DNA of 64,000 bases from Ophiodon elongatus (taxonomy: Eukaryota; Chordata; Actinopteri; Perciformes; Hexagrammidae): assembly GCA_016806645.1 (NCBI GenBank), contig JACSYO010000570.1:2354501-2418500 (forward strand). Direction: 5' to 3'. This document shows, in pieces, positions 1 through 12,547 of the stretch. The stretch's first letter is position 1; each line of letters opens with the position of its first letter. A program made the position numbers and the translations under genes. Under the pieces are notes generated by a model, which was not told the origin of the DNA, made no database searches, and was given only the letters and a program-made list of their open reading frames with translations.

Positions 1-311
1 CATATTAAGGCCTTATTGTGGACATGAGTGGTGAGCAGTTCGACCTCAGAGTGATTTTTGCTTCTCAGATTGTTGCATTTGAAGGATTATCACATGTGTA
101 TTGAGACAAAAGTATTCTGGATACAGCAAGAAAAAATAAGTAGGAAAAGGTCAACCTAAATTTGTGTAACTGTCCTGCAAAATATAAATGTAGTGATTTT
201 TGGCAGGTTGACTGAAACGTTGGTATTCCTTATAGATGTTAAAAAGAGGAAAACCACTACGGTTGTCCTTTTAAGGCCTGTGTTTTTGCTCTCAATCCTA
301 CTCTACTCTAG
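1..311 (+). other. ctsb: ctsb intron (3' part)
   Basis: Intronic sequence preceding the first recognisable cathepsin B exon. It ends in a pyrimidine-rich run and an AG at 310-311. I see no coding potential or repeat in it. Confidence 0.7.
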
Positions 312-644
312 GTGTGTACCAGCATGTGAAAGGTGACATGCTGGGCGGTCACGCCATCAAGATCCTCGGTTGGGGGGAGGAGAATGGGACGCCCTATTGG
401 CTGGCTGCAAACTCCTGGAACAGTGACTGGGGAGATAAAGGTGCGACAAAACCAGAGTTTGGGACGCCATGTTTCTTGGTCACTTATTCTTTATGTAACA
501 CATAACTTTGGCAATGAGGGATATGCTTAAGAAGTTTAAATCATGTTTTTGTGTCTTCTCATTTTAGGTTTCTTCAAGATCAAGCGTGGAAATGACGAGT
601 GTGGCATTGAGTCAGAGGTGGTTACAGGAATCCCACTCAACTAG
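312..644 (+). CDS. ctsb: Cathepsin B, last two coding exons (partial gene)
   Basis: Lysosomal papain-family (C1A) cysteine protease; only the C-terminal part is in the window. Exon 312-440 is flanked by AG and GT and encodes the segment with the catalytic histidine (GGHAIKILGWG) and the catalytic asparagine (ANSWNSDWGD). Exon 568-644 encodes FFKIKRGNDECGIESEVV and the C-terminus GIPLN, then TAG at 642-644. The junction is phase 1: the exon ends on G and the next begins GT, giving Gly. The GIESEVV ending is characteristic of cathepsin B rather than cathepsins L, S or K, from memory of the family. The propeptide, occluding loop and active-site cysteine exons must lie upstream of base 1. The visible part has no frameshift or missing key residue. 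Confidence 0.93.
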
Positions 645-730
645 GTTAAATCAAGAAAGATTATAATGAAGACCTTATTTTGTAAGACACTTGACTATTG
701 ATTTCATGTAATCAACAGGGAATAAATTGT
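645..730 (+). terminator. ctsb: ctsb 3' UTR with polyadenylation signal
   Basis: Canonical AATAAA at 721-726, about 77 bases after the stop codon, followed by T/G-rich sequence. Later signals cannot be excluded. Confidence 0.5.
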
Positions 731-1520
731 GAAAAAAGAACCTTTGTGCTTGCTTTGTTATTGTTGCAGATAAATCACTATGTTTATCTCCAGTTTTTTC
801 CCCCAAATGAGAGCATTTTAACAGCTTCACGAGGGAATTCAAAAGTATGTGGTAAAACCAAGTTAGCCTCTAAAAGGGTACAGGTGTGACTTTTTGAGTG
901 AGCCAGTGTCTGAAGTTTATATTTGCGTGTCAAATGGAGTTGTTATTGACTGTTATGGCCCGTGTGTTATCAACATGGCAGACTTGGACTTAACGGGAAG
1001 TAATCATTAAGGGTTATTTTCAGCTTGAACATGGAGGAAAGAGCTCTCACTCTGCCTCCATTTCTAGGAAACACAATGGGGACGCTATTTTCAATATTCA
1101 AAGTCAGGTGCAAATTCAATTGTTCAAGCACAATTTTGCTCTTCGTGTTTCATGTAACAAGAACACATGTAACTGATACTTGCATGGCAATTTTAACAGT
1201 TTTCAGGTTTTTTCTGAAACTCCTGCCAGTGAAAATTACAATTAGGCCTAGTTTATATTACCCATGTCATGATTAATTACACCCAATTAATATGTAGTCT
1301 TGTGAAAAAACAGGGGAAAGCAAGAAATGCACTTCACATATGGACCCCTAATATGGACCCCCTACCTACTATATCCCCCTAACTACCAAAAATAACAGCA
1401 GCAGTGGATATAGTATAAAAATAATGATAATAAAAGCAGTAATGGTATTGGCAATACTAATAGCAATGCAACTAATAATAATAATACATTTTACTATTTT
1501 AAAAACCTGTAACCTCTTTG
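731..1520. other. Intergenic, ctsb to abhd1
   Basis: A/T-rich spacer with short open frames that resemble nothing I know. An irregular ATA/ATT-rich stretch lies near 1420-1500. No gene supported. Confidence 0.5.
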
Positions 1521-1525
1521 TCCTA

Positions 1526-2094
1526 ATGCGCATGTGCAGTTATAACATATATAACCTATGCATATACAATTGTTTTAAAGTGGGACAGAATGGGGCCAAC
1601 CGGCCGGCGTTAAATAACGGAGGCGAAGAAGAAGAACTGCGCATGCGTGTCAGTTAACTTCCATAGTTGTAGTCGTCCCCCCCCCTCTCATCCACGGTGA
1701 AGGCGGACCGCATAACACGGGCGGAGGCGCCCTTTGACATCGGAGGCGTCTCTCTGAACATACGATCTTCGGATGCGGTCCGAGGGAACCAGGAAGCGGC
1801 CGCTTTCTGGAGGAAACACCGCGGAATAAAAAAAGCCCGCAGGCGGATACCGGCTCTCTGCCGCCGCCGCCGCCGCCGCCGCTGTCACAGGTGATGGGAC
1901 GCCTCGGAGGAGAAGGAGCGGCCGTTACACGCATTACCGTTAGCTGGTGGCGATGAAGGCAGGTGGTCCGGCTTTACTGTGACTGCACGTGACGCGTCCT
2001 TCGGTATTAAGGAGTTATTCACCGTTCAGTACCGGCAGCTAGCGGGTTAGTTAGCTCTCTTCCGGAGCTAACTAACAAAAATAAACAACGAGCA
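1526..2094 (+). promoter_or_regulatory. abhd1: CpG-rich promoter and 5' UTR of abhd1
   Basis: The sequence changes sharply from A/T-rich to G/C- and CpG-rich at about 1600 and stays so to the abhd1 start codon. It carries an NRF1-type palindrome, TGCGCATGCG, at 1638-1647 and a weaker copy near 1527-1538. A (CCG)7 run lies at 1861-1881, probably in the 5' UTR. There is no clear TATA box. This fits a housekeeping-type CpG-island promoter; the transcription start is not determined. Confidence 0.6.
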
Positions 2095-5000
2095 ATGTTT
2101 TTAACGCACTCGGAGCTCTGGAGAACATACTGGGAGTGTGTTTCCAGACCGTACACCGTGGTCATCTGCTCCCTCACGGCCGCCCTGTACTACCTATGGG
2201 GCCGCAAGTGTCAGGTCAGTCCCCGAGGTACAGGTGAGCGGTGCCGCTGTCACGACCGCACTTTATGCACCTTTTTCTCTTGTGTTCGTGTCCTGTCCTC
2301 CCTGTTTTCTTCTGTTCTTCTCTTTTATTTCATTTTGTTTTTACTGGTTTTACTGTATTTTATTTATTTGTGCTTTTTTTTAATATATCCGTCTTATCTT
2401 TATATTTATTTTAAATCAGATAAATCCTACTTTGAGTTACTGAGTAATTTGTAAATTAAGCTTCAGCCCGTTAATTAATGCTTAATAACACAGTTGAAGA
2501 CAGTTGTAATCATATTATTATTGATTATTATTATAATTACAATTTTTTGTATGTATTGTGCATTTTTATATTTAATATTGCTTTACTTGTATAATTGCTG
2601 CTGTAACGAAACAATTTCCTCTTGTGGGATTAATAAAGTAACTATCTATCTTAACTATATATCTTTTTTTTTTTAGCCTTGAGCAAAACTAACCCTTTTA
2701 AACCATTTGTTCAACAAGTCATCAACCTCTCACTTAAGGAGTTATAATTGTTGACAGCCACATTAATAAACATTTAAACGTGTTAAAGGGAGATTAGAAT
2801 AAAGTGTTACAGGTTATTTTCATTATTAATTGATCTGGTGATAACCTTGTCAATTAGTTGGTCTACAAAATATGATAAATTAAATTAAATTTACAATGAT
2901 ATAAAACTGTGAAAAACAGAAAATCTAGGACCTGCAAATGTTTGCTATTGTAACTTCACATATGACTTTAACATTTATTCAACTTCCAGCCTTTGATTAT
3001 ATGTCAACTACTCCATGAGTGTTGGTTTAATACTACATAATACTCATGTTGTATGTTTTGTATGCTAAGGTCCGGATGTCATGGGCAAGTTAACCAATAC
3101 ATATAGTATGAAAGTTTGCAAATGTCCCTACTGCGGGACTAATAAAGGATTATCTTATCTTATCTTATCTTATCTTATGATAATTGTGTTTTCTTACAAA
3201 ATAGGTGGTTTCATAGACACTGTACTGTTACCACACCACTTAAACACACACATACGCACCCTGCTTTTGAAGCTCCATACCCCTCATACTATATATATGT
3301 ATTCTTGTCCGTCACAAGTACTAACGTCAAGAAACCTGTGTTTTTTTTGCCCCTTCATTTGGACTCTTTTCCTCTCAGACTCCGGCCCTGGTCTCGAGCA
3401 AGCCTTTCAGTGCATTCCTCCAGAAGCACTGTCCCGTGGTGGCTGAGCGCTTCAGTCCCACCCCGTGGTGCTGGGGAGGCCGGCTCCAAACACTGGTCTG
3501 TGCCGTCCTCAAGTCCAGACCCCCCGTCACTTATCGCAAGTAGGATGATCCTCCTGAACGAGTTCCCTTTGTTCTAATCTGCTCCTTTTGCTGACGTGTA
3601 CACAGTCATCCTGTTATCTTTCTACAGTATCTATACATGTTTTGTCGTATTGAAGTTGATGTGTTCTCGCAATCCTCCCTTCATCCGTCAGTGAGCTGAT
3701 CAGTACGGTTGACGGGGGTCAGATTTCTCTGGACTGGATGGACAACAAGGACAGTGTGACCTACCCAGAGTCCTCTACACGGCCCACAGTACTGATCCTC
3801 CCCGGCCTGACAGGCAACAGCAAGCAGTCCTATGTGCTGCATGCCCTTAACCAGGCCACCCGCCGCGGCTACAGGTCTGTTGTGCGCCTCACTTGCCCCC
3901 CCCTCCCCCCCCCCCTCCCCCTCTTTAATGATACAATTCTTTATCTGTGTGACAAAATCACAAGTGAAAGGTAAACAGCCTAAACATTTCTATTCAGTAA
4001 CTTAATCAGAACAAAATTTATCGCGAAGGAGTAACACAAAGGTTTGATTTAAAAGAAAGAAGAAGGTTTGAAAAGAAAACACACATTTGTTTTTAATTTC
4101 ACTGAATTTAATGTCCAGTAGCTGTGATCATAGACATGTTCTTTTTCCAGATGTGTAGTTTTCAACAACAGAGGGCTTGGAGGAGAAGAGTTGTTGGTGA
4201 GTGTGATTGTTACCTAATAAACTGTGGCCATGCCACATTTAATTCTGCTGCCATTTACGAAACATTTTTAAGAAGTAGAAAAGTGCACTCAGAGTGCAGA
4301 TCTACGCCATGGGTGTCTGCAACGACCGCGGCTGTAATGGTTTATTGAATATATACAAACCACAATTGCCCACCATCTAGACCGCTAGCGTAGCAAAACG
4401 TATATTTCACTAACACAAAGCAGCCGCTGATCACTTGTGGCCCCACTGGCTGGCTAAGAGTTGTGAGGCGTCAGCAAATCAGTGACGCTAGAAAACAGTT
4501 AATGAGATATGTTCTCAATGAAATCTGTTTTTAAAAAGTGTAAATCACTGCAACCATGAGTATGAGGCGAATGGGTCCGGCAGTATGCGAGATCCTTTGA
4601 TCTCCAAAAACAAACATGGTGATGTGTTTCTTCATAAGAATGGACATTGCTCTGTAATTTATTTTTAGTCAAACACACACCATCCTGCTGCTGTAAATAC
4701 TCACCAGAGCACCATATGTGTATTAATCCACAGATGAAAATAGTCCCAAACAAACACACTATTTACTCCTGTTTGAGTAACTTTTTGTGAAAATTACATT
4801 GCCTCTTCAGTTTTTAAAGATTTATATTATTTCAGTAGCTGCATTTGATCTTTTTCAATGCTACAGACAGGCAGGGTATTTGAAAGGTATTGAGAAACAA
4901 ACTAAGGCAATGTTGGTTTTGGTCTTTTCACTGGATTTTCTTTGGAGCAGTTAAAACACAAAATCTGGCACTTGAACACAGCATATGACGCTCCTCCTCT

Positions 5001-6393
5001 ATCCCTCTGCTCGCTTCAGACGCCTGTCACCTACTGTGCAGCCAATACCTCAGATCTTGAGCATGTGGTGCACCACATTAAAGGACTTTACCCATCTGCC
5101 CCTGTGCTTGGTGCTGGTGTTTCTTTGGGAGGGTGAGTCGGTGTGATGGTTTCCAACGGTTTGCATTTCTCTGATAAAAGTTATTTTATGGTGAAATTGA
5201 TCCTATCTTTGTTTTTCCGCTCTACCTTTAGTCAAATTGCTGTTGTCTTGTCCTGTAATGTTCTCTCCTGTCACCCTGTACAGCATGTTATTGTTAAACT
5301 ATCTGGCCCGGAAGCGTACAGAGTCCGGGATGGTGGCGGGTTTCACCATCTCAGTCCCCTGGAACGCGCAGAAGTCGGCGGCCTCAATGGAAGAACCACT
5401 CAATTGGCTGCTCTTCAATAGATACCTCACCGCCGGCCTGTGTAGTGCTGTCACCAGGTCGGATAAGTTGCATTTTCATAAATTCCCGTAGTTTAAAAAT
5501 GTGTTGTTGACTCAGTTTACAAGAAAACTGTTTCTCACAGGCACAGGAAGGTTCTGGAGAAAGTGGTGGACATCGACTATGTCTTGAAGGTATGGTCCGT
5601 TCTTTACATTTACTTTTCTATCATAGTTTCCTATTTCCTTTTAGTGTTTGACGGCCTTTTCCTTTTCATTTCACTTCATCCCCTCTCTCCTAGGCGCAGA
5701 CTATCTGTGAGTTTGACGAACGCTTCACCTCTTTGCTGTTTGGTTATGAATCGTGCACGGACTATTACCTCGATGCCAGCCCAGACAACAAACTCCATAA
5801 TACAGCCGTTCCCATCTTGTGTCTCAACGCTGCTGATGACCCCTTCTCTCCACAACACGGTGAGTGGACAACACGAGAAGATGGGCATTGTGTTGGGCTT
5901 ACAGTTTCTGATGCAGCTTTTCTCTTGTGGTGATGTTTCGGTTTTATTTTTTGTGATCGGTTCTATGAATTGACTGCTAGATGTTATGTTAAAATGGCGC
6001 GCGCATTTTCAGAATTTATGAAGGGGATGTGTTTCCACCTGAAACCCGTGAAGTTGTTCTTTAATCCTTTCTCCTGTGCTGTGGTTAATATTTCAGTCTC
6101 CATGCGACAAAAGATTTGTCTTATTAAAGTTTTGAGCAAGATTACCCCACTAAATCTTTTCCATTGTATTTCCCGCTTGACGCACAGCCTTCCCGCTGAC
6201 CACAATCCAGAGCCTGCCTAATGTCGCTCTGCTGCTGACGGCCCACGGTGGACACATCGCCTTCCTGCAGGGTTTGTTTCCTCGGGGTGAGAGCTACATG
6301 GAGCGCCTGTTCGGCCAGTTTGTCCAAGCCGCCTTTGAGCACCCTCAGGACATCAGGAAAGCCTGCGGGATTAAGGACGAGCAAAGGGGCTGA
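2095..6393 (+). CDS. abhd1: ABHD1, membrane-anchored alpha/beta hydrolase (9 exons, 405 aa)
   Basis: Exons 2095-2214, 3379-3539, 3692-3874, 4151-4196, 5020-5132, 5284-5457, 5541-5589, 5694-5859, 6188-6393 (stop TGA 6391-6393). They sum to 1218 nt in one frame, and all introns are GT-AG. Residues about 21-35 form one hydrophobic segment, suggesting a single-pass N-terminal membrane anchor. The nucleophile is in GVSLGG (Ser205), the acid in NAADDPFSP (Asp330 or 331), and the base in HGGHIAFL (His360), so the triad is complete. FNNRG and LPGLTG, typical of the ABHD1/2/3 group, are also present. ABHD1 is preferred over ABHD3 (a phospholipase) because LTAGLC, KVxEKVVDID and AADDPFSP match mammalian ABHD1 as I remember it, and the length equals human ABHD1. 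The endogenous substrate of ABHD1 is not well established. Start chosen: first ATG after the CpG island, leading directly into the anchor. Confidence 0.9.
2600..2660 (+). repeat. LINE-type 3' tail in abhd1 intron 1
   Basis: GGGATTAATAAAGTAACTAT followed by a TATC-like run. This matches the 3' ends of fish L2/Rex-type retroposons, which finish in GGGA(T/C)TAATAAAG plus a short tandem repeat. No coding part is attached. Confidence 0.45.
3105..3178 (+). repeat. LINE-type 3' tail with (TTATC)n in abhd1 intron 1
   Basis: CTGCGGGACTAATAAAGGAT at about 3131-3150 runs into a TTATC/TATCT pentamer tract ending at 3178. A related tail in the opposite orientation lies at about 53222-53290. Confidence 0.55.
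4697..4795 (+). repeat. Dispersed repeat fragment in abhd1 intron 4 (copy 1)
   Basis: About 90 bases recognisably similar to 31533-31635 in the same orientation. The shared core is TGTATTAATCC-CAG followed by AAAAT-AGTCCC-AACAAA and TATTTACT-CT. I take it to be an interspersed repeat of unknown class. The rest of this intron (4197-5019) holds nothing I recognise. Confidence 0.45.
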
Positions 6394-8023
6394 TCATCCC
6401 TCCTCCCATCACTCTGTTTGTACTCTGAACTAGGATTACTGCTAGCTGAGAAGATTATGAAGTCACTGGCATCATAGCAGTAGAAAAGCTATTCACCAAA
6501 ATGCATTGCTCAGCTTTGCATTCCGTTATCATACCACAGAAACGTAGGGTCTCCTCGATGTGTGCGCAGAGAATGACGACTGTATTGTACAATCATGAGA
6601 CCTCACTGCAGCTATGCGATCTACCTCCTCATTTTCTCAGGTTCTCTTTTAATGAGCAATCAAAGGAAGGAGATTTAAAAAAAAAGTGCTTAACTAAGTC
6701 AATGCCTAACATTGCATCAGCACACACTAAAAAAGAAGAAAAGTCAATAGACTGCAAATCAATTTTAATCATGTTTTTCCCCAAACGCCGTCCCAACATG
6801 ACTTGAGCACCTATGTGTGTTGAAACCAAAATGCACAATTTTTCAAAGAAAATGAGTGCTTTTAAGTTTAAAAACTATTTGAAAATGTAATTTAAATAGA
6901 AATGAACTGAATGTGAGAATAACACAGTTATACAGATATTCTGTCATAAGTTACTTTGACTTCGCAAGACTTGTTTTCCTTAAAGTGTGTAACGTCCCTC
7001 AAAGGATTACTCTCCCCCACATCCTCGCCCTGCATGAATGCTTCACATGCATACGATTTCTAATTGTATACCGTACTTTGAGGTAATCCTGTTTTAATAA
7101 CAGTTCAGTTATTAAAACTGTTGGTCTCAACCTGAAAACACCCACACAGCTGGAATACACATATCTGCCATGAAGGAAAGACTTTGGCTTTGTAAGATTT
7201 ACGGTTTATCGTCCAAGTTTTTTGATTTCAAAGCAAAAAGATGAAATGTAAGTGTATTGTGTGCTTGTATACGCTTTTGCAGTGTGCTTGGTTGCAATGT
7301 AAATTATGCAGTACATCGGAGGTGAATAAGCTGACACTGTAAAAAGTACTTGAGATATTATGTACCTGTTGTCAATAATTTAATAGCGTTTTTTGAATTT
7401 GTGCGTGTTGTAATCTGCCTTTTGTTTCACACTGACGCACATTGTTTGGGGAATGGGCAATAGATAAAAAAAAAACACCATCTATCTAGTTTGTAGTTCG
7501 AGGTGGTCATTTGTTTTTAATTTAAATCACTGATTTCATCCCGGTTGGTGTGCGAACTGAATGTCTTTTCAAATTAGTCGAGAACACGTAGAAGGATTTT
7601 ATTAGGTGTGTGTAACACCGATAGTGCACTGATGAAACAAACACAGCATTTTATAATGCCAATACCAAGGGAATTTAGGATTTATGTAATTATCACTAGA
7701 AGCTACAGCTGTTGGACTCTGAACAAGAAATGTGAAGATTATAGCAGCACATATTGCTAATTGTTAGCATATTGAGTTTATTTGCTCATCAGCTCTTTGC
7801 AGATGTTAACCACTTTCACTTGCCTTTGATTGATGTGTATTTTTATTGGGCAAATCCTTTTTTGTTTGTTTTCAGTTTCCCTTCTGTATGAGCTGTAACC
7901 ACAATCACAGAGTGTTTGCTATATCAGTTAAGATTGTCACCCTTCACCTGAAAAAACTTTGGGCATTATGAACAAAATGTTTTGTTTTTGTGAATTACAC
8001 TTGAATTAAAGAATGATAATAAA
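6394..8023 (+). terminator. abhd1: abhd1 3' UTR and downstream sequence to a candidate poly(A) site
   Basis: No coding potential. Possible signals are ATTAAA near 7109 and near 8004 and AATAAA at 8018-8023. The last has the stronger hexamer, but the true site cannot be decided from sequence. Confidence 0.35.
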
Positions 8024-9260
8024 ACCAATTTAAATCTCAGTTTGTGATTTAACATCTGGAAGTGATTGCAAACTGAAGACGTCCGTAAAACTGGGTCTCA
8101 TTAAGTGGCTGCCATAGCAACAGTAGCAGCACCTGATCCAGCCCGGGTTTGTCTTGATCGCCATATTGGTCCGAATGGAAAAAGGTCACAAAACAAGTCA
8201 CTGAGTTCCCTCCTGTTCCACGGCTGAAATCCAGGAACCTTTTTATCTCTGATCGGTGGGGTCGTTGTCGTTTATTAACCAGGCAGAGTATCAATAATTA
8301 ACTGTGAACAATAAAGGTCCACACCCTCTGTCACAATGCTAACCCTTCAGCCTCATTTCGGTTAATTTAATGACGCTGAGGCCTGGAAAACATCCACGCA
8401 TCGACTCTGTGGAAAAAGCTAATGAAGTAGGCACTTTCTAACTCTGGCAGATGTAATCAGAGTTGTCCTGGTTGCCCTCCGCTTTGATGATTTCCCTCAA
8501 CGCCAGCTGTCACTTATGTGAGTGTGACTCTCCGGGGAAAGGCACTCACTGTGATCACATTATAAAGAGATTGTCTTTGAAGAACTGTGGATCTTTTTCC
8601 TCGGTTTACAAAAATATTCATCTTTTACAACTTTCTCATTATTTACTTATGCCTCCACTCGGGTATTTGTCTTCTTTGTTTGCAGGAAATTATATATGAT
8701 ATATTACAGCTAAATGTCACGGAAATCACAAATCAGGAAAAAAAAAAACAACAACAACAGGATACACAGATTATTTTTGAGAGACAACAATAAAATGCAT
8801 TGAAATCACGCAAAAAATTGAATTGTGCATTTTGGCAGCTGAGCATGATTTTTTTTCACACTCCAAATTTAGCTTTTTTTCCAGTCCATCTTCCTCTTCC
8901 TCTTCCTCCTGCCCGTGTACCTCTACCTGGTGTGATGGGAGGAGCCTCAGGTTATCGTTAATGATTCAACACCAGTGCTGCTGAGATTGACAGATAGACA
9001 ACTAGGAGGAAAGATCGAGGGTGAGACAGAGAGCGAGAGAAGTAAAAATAGTAAAAGCTGAAGAGCAGACATGGCAGTGCAAGCTGAGAAAGTGTGCAGC
9101 GGTAGAAGATGAAGTAATACTCGAGAGGTTGCAGACTGCATGTTTGTATCTGCTCAGGTGTGTCTGGGGGTCAAGCAGGTCTCCGATATATAGAAAGAAG
9201 AGCGAATACTTCTCCACAGCTGGGAGTGGATCCTGTGAGGTGATTATTTGGCTCCTATGA
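8024..9260. other. Intergenic, abhd1 to prkg
   Basis: Only short open frames with no recognisable domains, an A-rich run near 8740-8755 and a CTTCCT-rich stretch near 8890-8910. No gene supported. Confidence 0.45.
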
Positions 9261-9270
9261 TCCATGCGGC

Positions 9271-9327
9271 CTTTATAGGCTGGACAGACATTCATCTATA
9301 CTCTCCTGGTCCACGCGCAGCCTGCAG
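9271..9327 (+). promoter_or_regulatory. Candidate promoter and 5' UTR exon of the PKG gene
   Basis: CTTTATAGG at about 9271-9279 is TATA-like. About 50 bases on, CCTGCAG|GTGAGTG puts a near-perfect splice donor at 9327/9328. The first coding exon of the kinase opens with an acceptor at 11074, only two bases before its ATG, so a separate upstream 5' UTR exon is required. This is the best candidate I see, but the link is inferred. Confidence 0.3.
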
Positions 9328-11074
9328 GTGAGTGTGTCTGCATGTCACTTGTGACTTTAAGAGTCGGATGTCATGAGGATGGCTCCGTGTGTTTAAAGTG
9401 CAAACTTTTACCTTTGCGCGCTTGTAAACAGCAAAATAAACCTTTTTTTTTTTTCATGGCTTCACTCATAGACGTAATGCAGTTGTTGCCTATTAAGTAA
9501 AAGGACGAAGATCTACACGTTTCCAGAAAGCCTTACTATCCAGTGAAAGGGTTCGACTTAAACACACATACAGACCAGACACATGCTCTCTCCTGTTTCC
9601 TTTTATGAGTATTCAGCTGTCGGGTACACTTGGCCTTGCATTACTAATGAGACAGTATGGAGTGTACAGTGTGTTGCCTGTATCAGTAAAATGGTGATCA
9701 GTCAGGCTTCATGTTGCTCCTGTGCAGCTGACAGGAAGACAGAAATACCCCTTTTTTTAAGTGGTCTCTGCCAACTTCCCGTTTCCCGTTCTCTCCTGGA
9801 ATCAGTTGCTGGGCGAATCACTGTTTCCTTGAGTTCTCCTTCTTTACATGTTGGCCAGCAGGCTCTAAAGGTTATCATCCCAATCAGTAGTCTTTATTTA
9901 TAGCTGCAATTCGAGCTTTCGGATAATGTTTGTCCACAGAACTGTCTCTCTCTGTCTGTTTCTGTGCGTGTGGTAAATAAAAGGTTAGTAAAAATCCCCA
10001 GGGAAAGTTTGACTGTCTAGTCTGTAGTCACACGTTTCTTTTTGCTGCCCTCAAACATTGTCTTTCCTGCAACACAGGCCTATTAATTCTTGGCACTGCA
10101 GTGGCATTGTGTTAAGTACTGGGCTAGATTATCACACTGTAGTTGATGATGAATCATTTGTTGGTTTTGGAAGATATCACATCCTATCTATAGGTGACAG
10201 CTGCAAAGATGCTTTTCATGAACCCAATGTTCTTATTCAACTCACCTTCTGCTCACACTTGCATCAAAGAAACATCCCTCTTTGATAGTAGAACAGGAGC
10301 CATTTTATTTTTCCACCACAGTTTGATCTGCTATTGCTCTGCGACTTTATGATTGGCTTTAACATAATGTCTAATCTCAGTGCTGTCCAATGTTCAGGGT
10401 GAGGCAGCGGGTAATTGAGGAAGGGTCACGTGATGAGCACACTGAGGTAAACAGCTCATCCACCTGCTGAAGCCGATGTGTGTGTTTAGGATATTGGCGC
10501 TGTAACCTTGTGTTTGTATTGATTGTAAAGGTTCATTCATTTGTTTGCGTGCGCACGTATTTGTTTCGAGGTTTGTTCCACTCTCAAACTTAAACACTAA
10601 ATTATACAGCAGAGGCTGTTAATGTCCCATTATTGCAGAAGCAAAGGAACAGGGAGAGTAAGAAATAGCATGCAGTCTGCAAAGAGTGAGCTAATAATGA
10701 AGGTTTTTGTACTATTTTAACAGGTTCTGTCAACAGATCTTCAGCACGAGCTGGCAGGGTGTGACAGCGTTCAGAAAGCACCCTGTTGACTGTCCTTCAT
10801 TAGTCTGCATTATTCAGCGGGGCTCTTGCTGTGTGCATGCAGTGCAGTAGAGTTCAGTGCCTTGGGAAAAAGGCATCAGTATAGTTACATACAGTTGAAA
10901 TATGATATAGCGGGTTTGTGTGTGTGAGTCTGCACACAGCACGTTTGGCTTCATGTCGGTGTCCGGATGCCTGCCTACCACCGATCGTGCTGCAGTTCAT
11001 CATCACTCCATCAATTCCTTATCATCTTTATTTCTTTGTATTTTTTTTTTTTTTTATTTCTTTTTATCCTGTAG
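9328..11074 (+). other. Presumed first intron of the PKG gene
   Basis: No coding potential recognised. It ends in a long T-rich tract (about 11041-11068) and TGTAG, the acceptor for the ATG-containing exon. Confidence 0.35.
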
Positions 11075-11076
11075 TC

Positions 11077-12512
11077 ATGGAGAAGCAACTGGAGGAGCTG
11101 AAGCAGCAGCTAGAAAAACAATGCATGATCAACCATGAGCTGCAGAGGCAAAACAAAGATCTGGGTGAGTACAATTCTAACTATATTATATTAAAGAAGT
11201 AACTTCACATTAGACCACACCCAGCATCACAGCTGGGTGTGGTCTAGCTGGGTCGTGACCACATCCAGCTGTGATATATACCGTAGCAATGTATAGTGCG
11301 ATGTTACGTCACTGTTGTACAGTGAGCTGAGCATAAAGAGCATAAAATCCCCACTTATGTACAGGATGAAGCAGTGTGTACGGACAGACACCTCGACGGT
11401 TACCGTAACTCTTTAATGCATGTTTCTGACAAATTCAATCGCAATAAAAATACAAGTCTCAATGTCTGCGACAACTAAACAACATCTTTTACACACACAC
11501 ACACACATATCGGCTGATATTAGCTCATCCTACATATTGTACCGGTGTGTATTGGCACCAGAGAGCACTGACAACCGTAAAATGTCATTTTCAGTACATA
11601 TCATGATCCCAGTTCTTTATTAACTCAATTTTAGAGACTGTCTTATAAATGTTTTATGTTAAGAAAATGAATGCTCATGCACCAACAGCAACGTGTTCCT
11701 TGTGATGATTTGTACGTTAAGTATGCTTTTCTGCTTTTATCGTCATAGAGCAACGACTGCAGGAGAAAGAAAAACTTTTGCAGGAGCTGAACGGTCAATA
11801 TCATGATCTGGGTAAGAGGCCAACATGGGCACCGGGGACATGGACGAGTTGACCTTTGATACAACATTCAGCTGCAGACATTTACAGTTAACCCTCCCTT
11901 TGCGTTCCACTGTTTGTCTGTCTCAGACTTTCCCTCTCAGAGCGGTAATGAGATTGACCCGGAGGTCAGAAAGAGCCGTGCGGCTGTCATTGCCTCTGAA
12001 CCGATCCCCGAGACCCTGGATATTACACGCACGAGGGTCAAGAAAATGGTCAGGTTGGTAACTAGTACTACTGATGACAGAATGTCCCATTCACGTAAGA
12101 CTGCGCGGGATTTTTTTCATTTGCAGTGTTGGCAAATCCAATCTGATTTCCTCTCCTGCACGTCAAACACCTAAAAAATGCATGATGAGTTTCCATGTTG
12201 CGTGGGAGCTCCTGGAGATTTCAATGACCTTAGCTGAAGATGACTTCTCTCACCTCCTATCATCAGCGAGACAAATCTGATCGTCAAAGCCATCCAGAAG
12301 AATGACTTCCTGAGCCGCCTCGACGATGAGCAAACAGCCATGATGGTGGATCTCTTGGCGGTATCCAGCTTCAAACCGGATGAAGAAGTCATTAAAGAGG
12401 GCTCAGAAGGAGACAGCATGTACATAGTAGCAGGTGGGAACACGCTTCAGTGTCTGAGTGGGATGGAGGATTTAATTTAAAGTTCTAATGAGTTGGATTT
12501 GCAAAACCCCTT

Positions 12513-12547
<35 letters not shown>

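Noticed and set aside
1697..1894. 66-codon open frame, Arg-rich, in the CpG-rich block upstream of abhd1
   Set aside because: It owes its openness and poly-Arg end to G/C-rich sequence and the (CCG)7 run, is open on both strands, and lies in the presumed 5' UTR. No known domain.
2095..6393. Assignment of the hydrolase as ABHD3
   Set aside because: Diagnostic stretches (LTAGLC, EKVVDID, AADDPFSP) and the 405-aa length fit ABHD1 better; a phylogeny with both would settle it.
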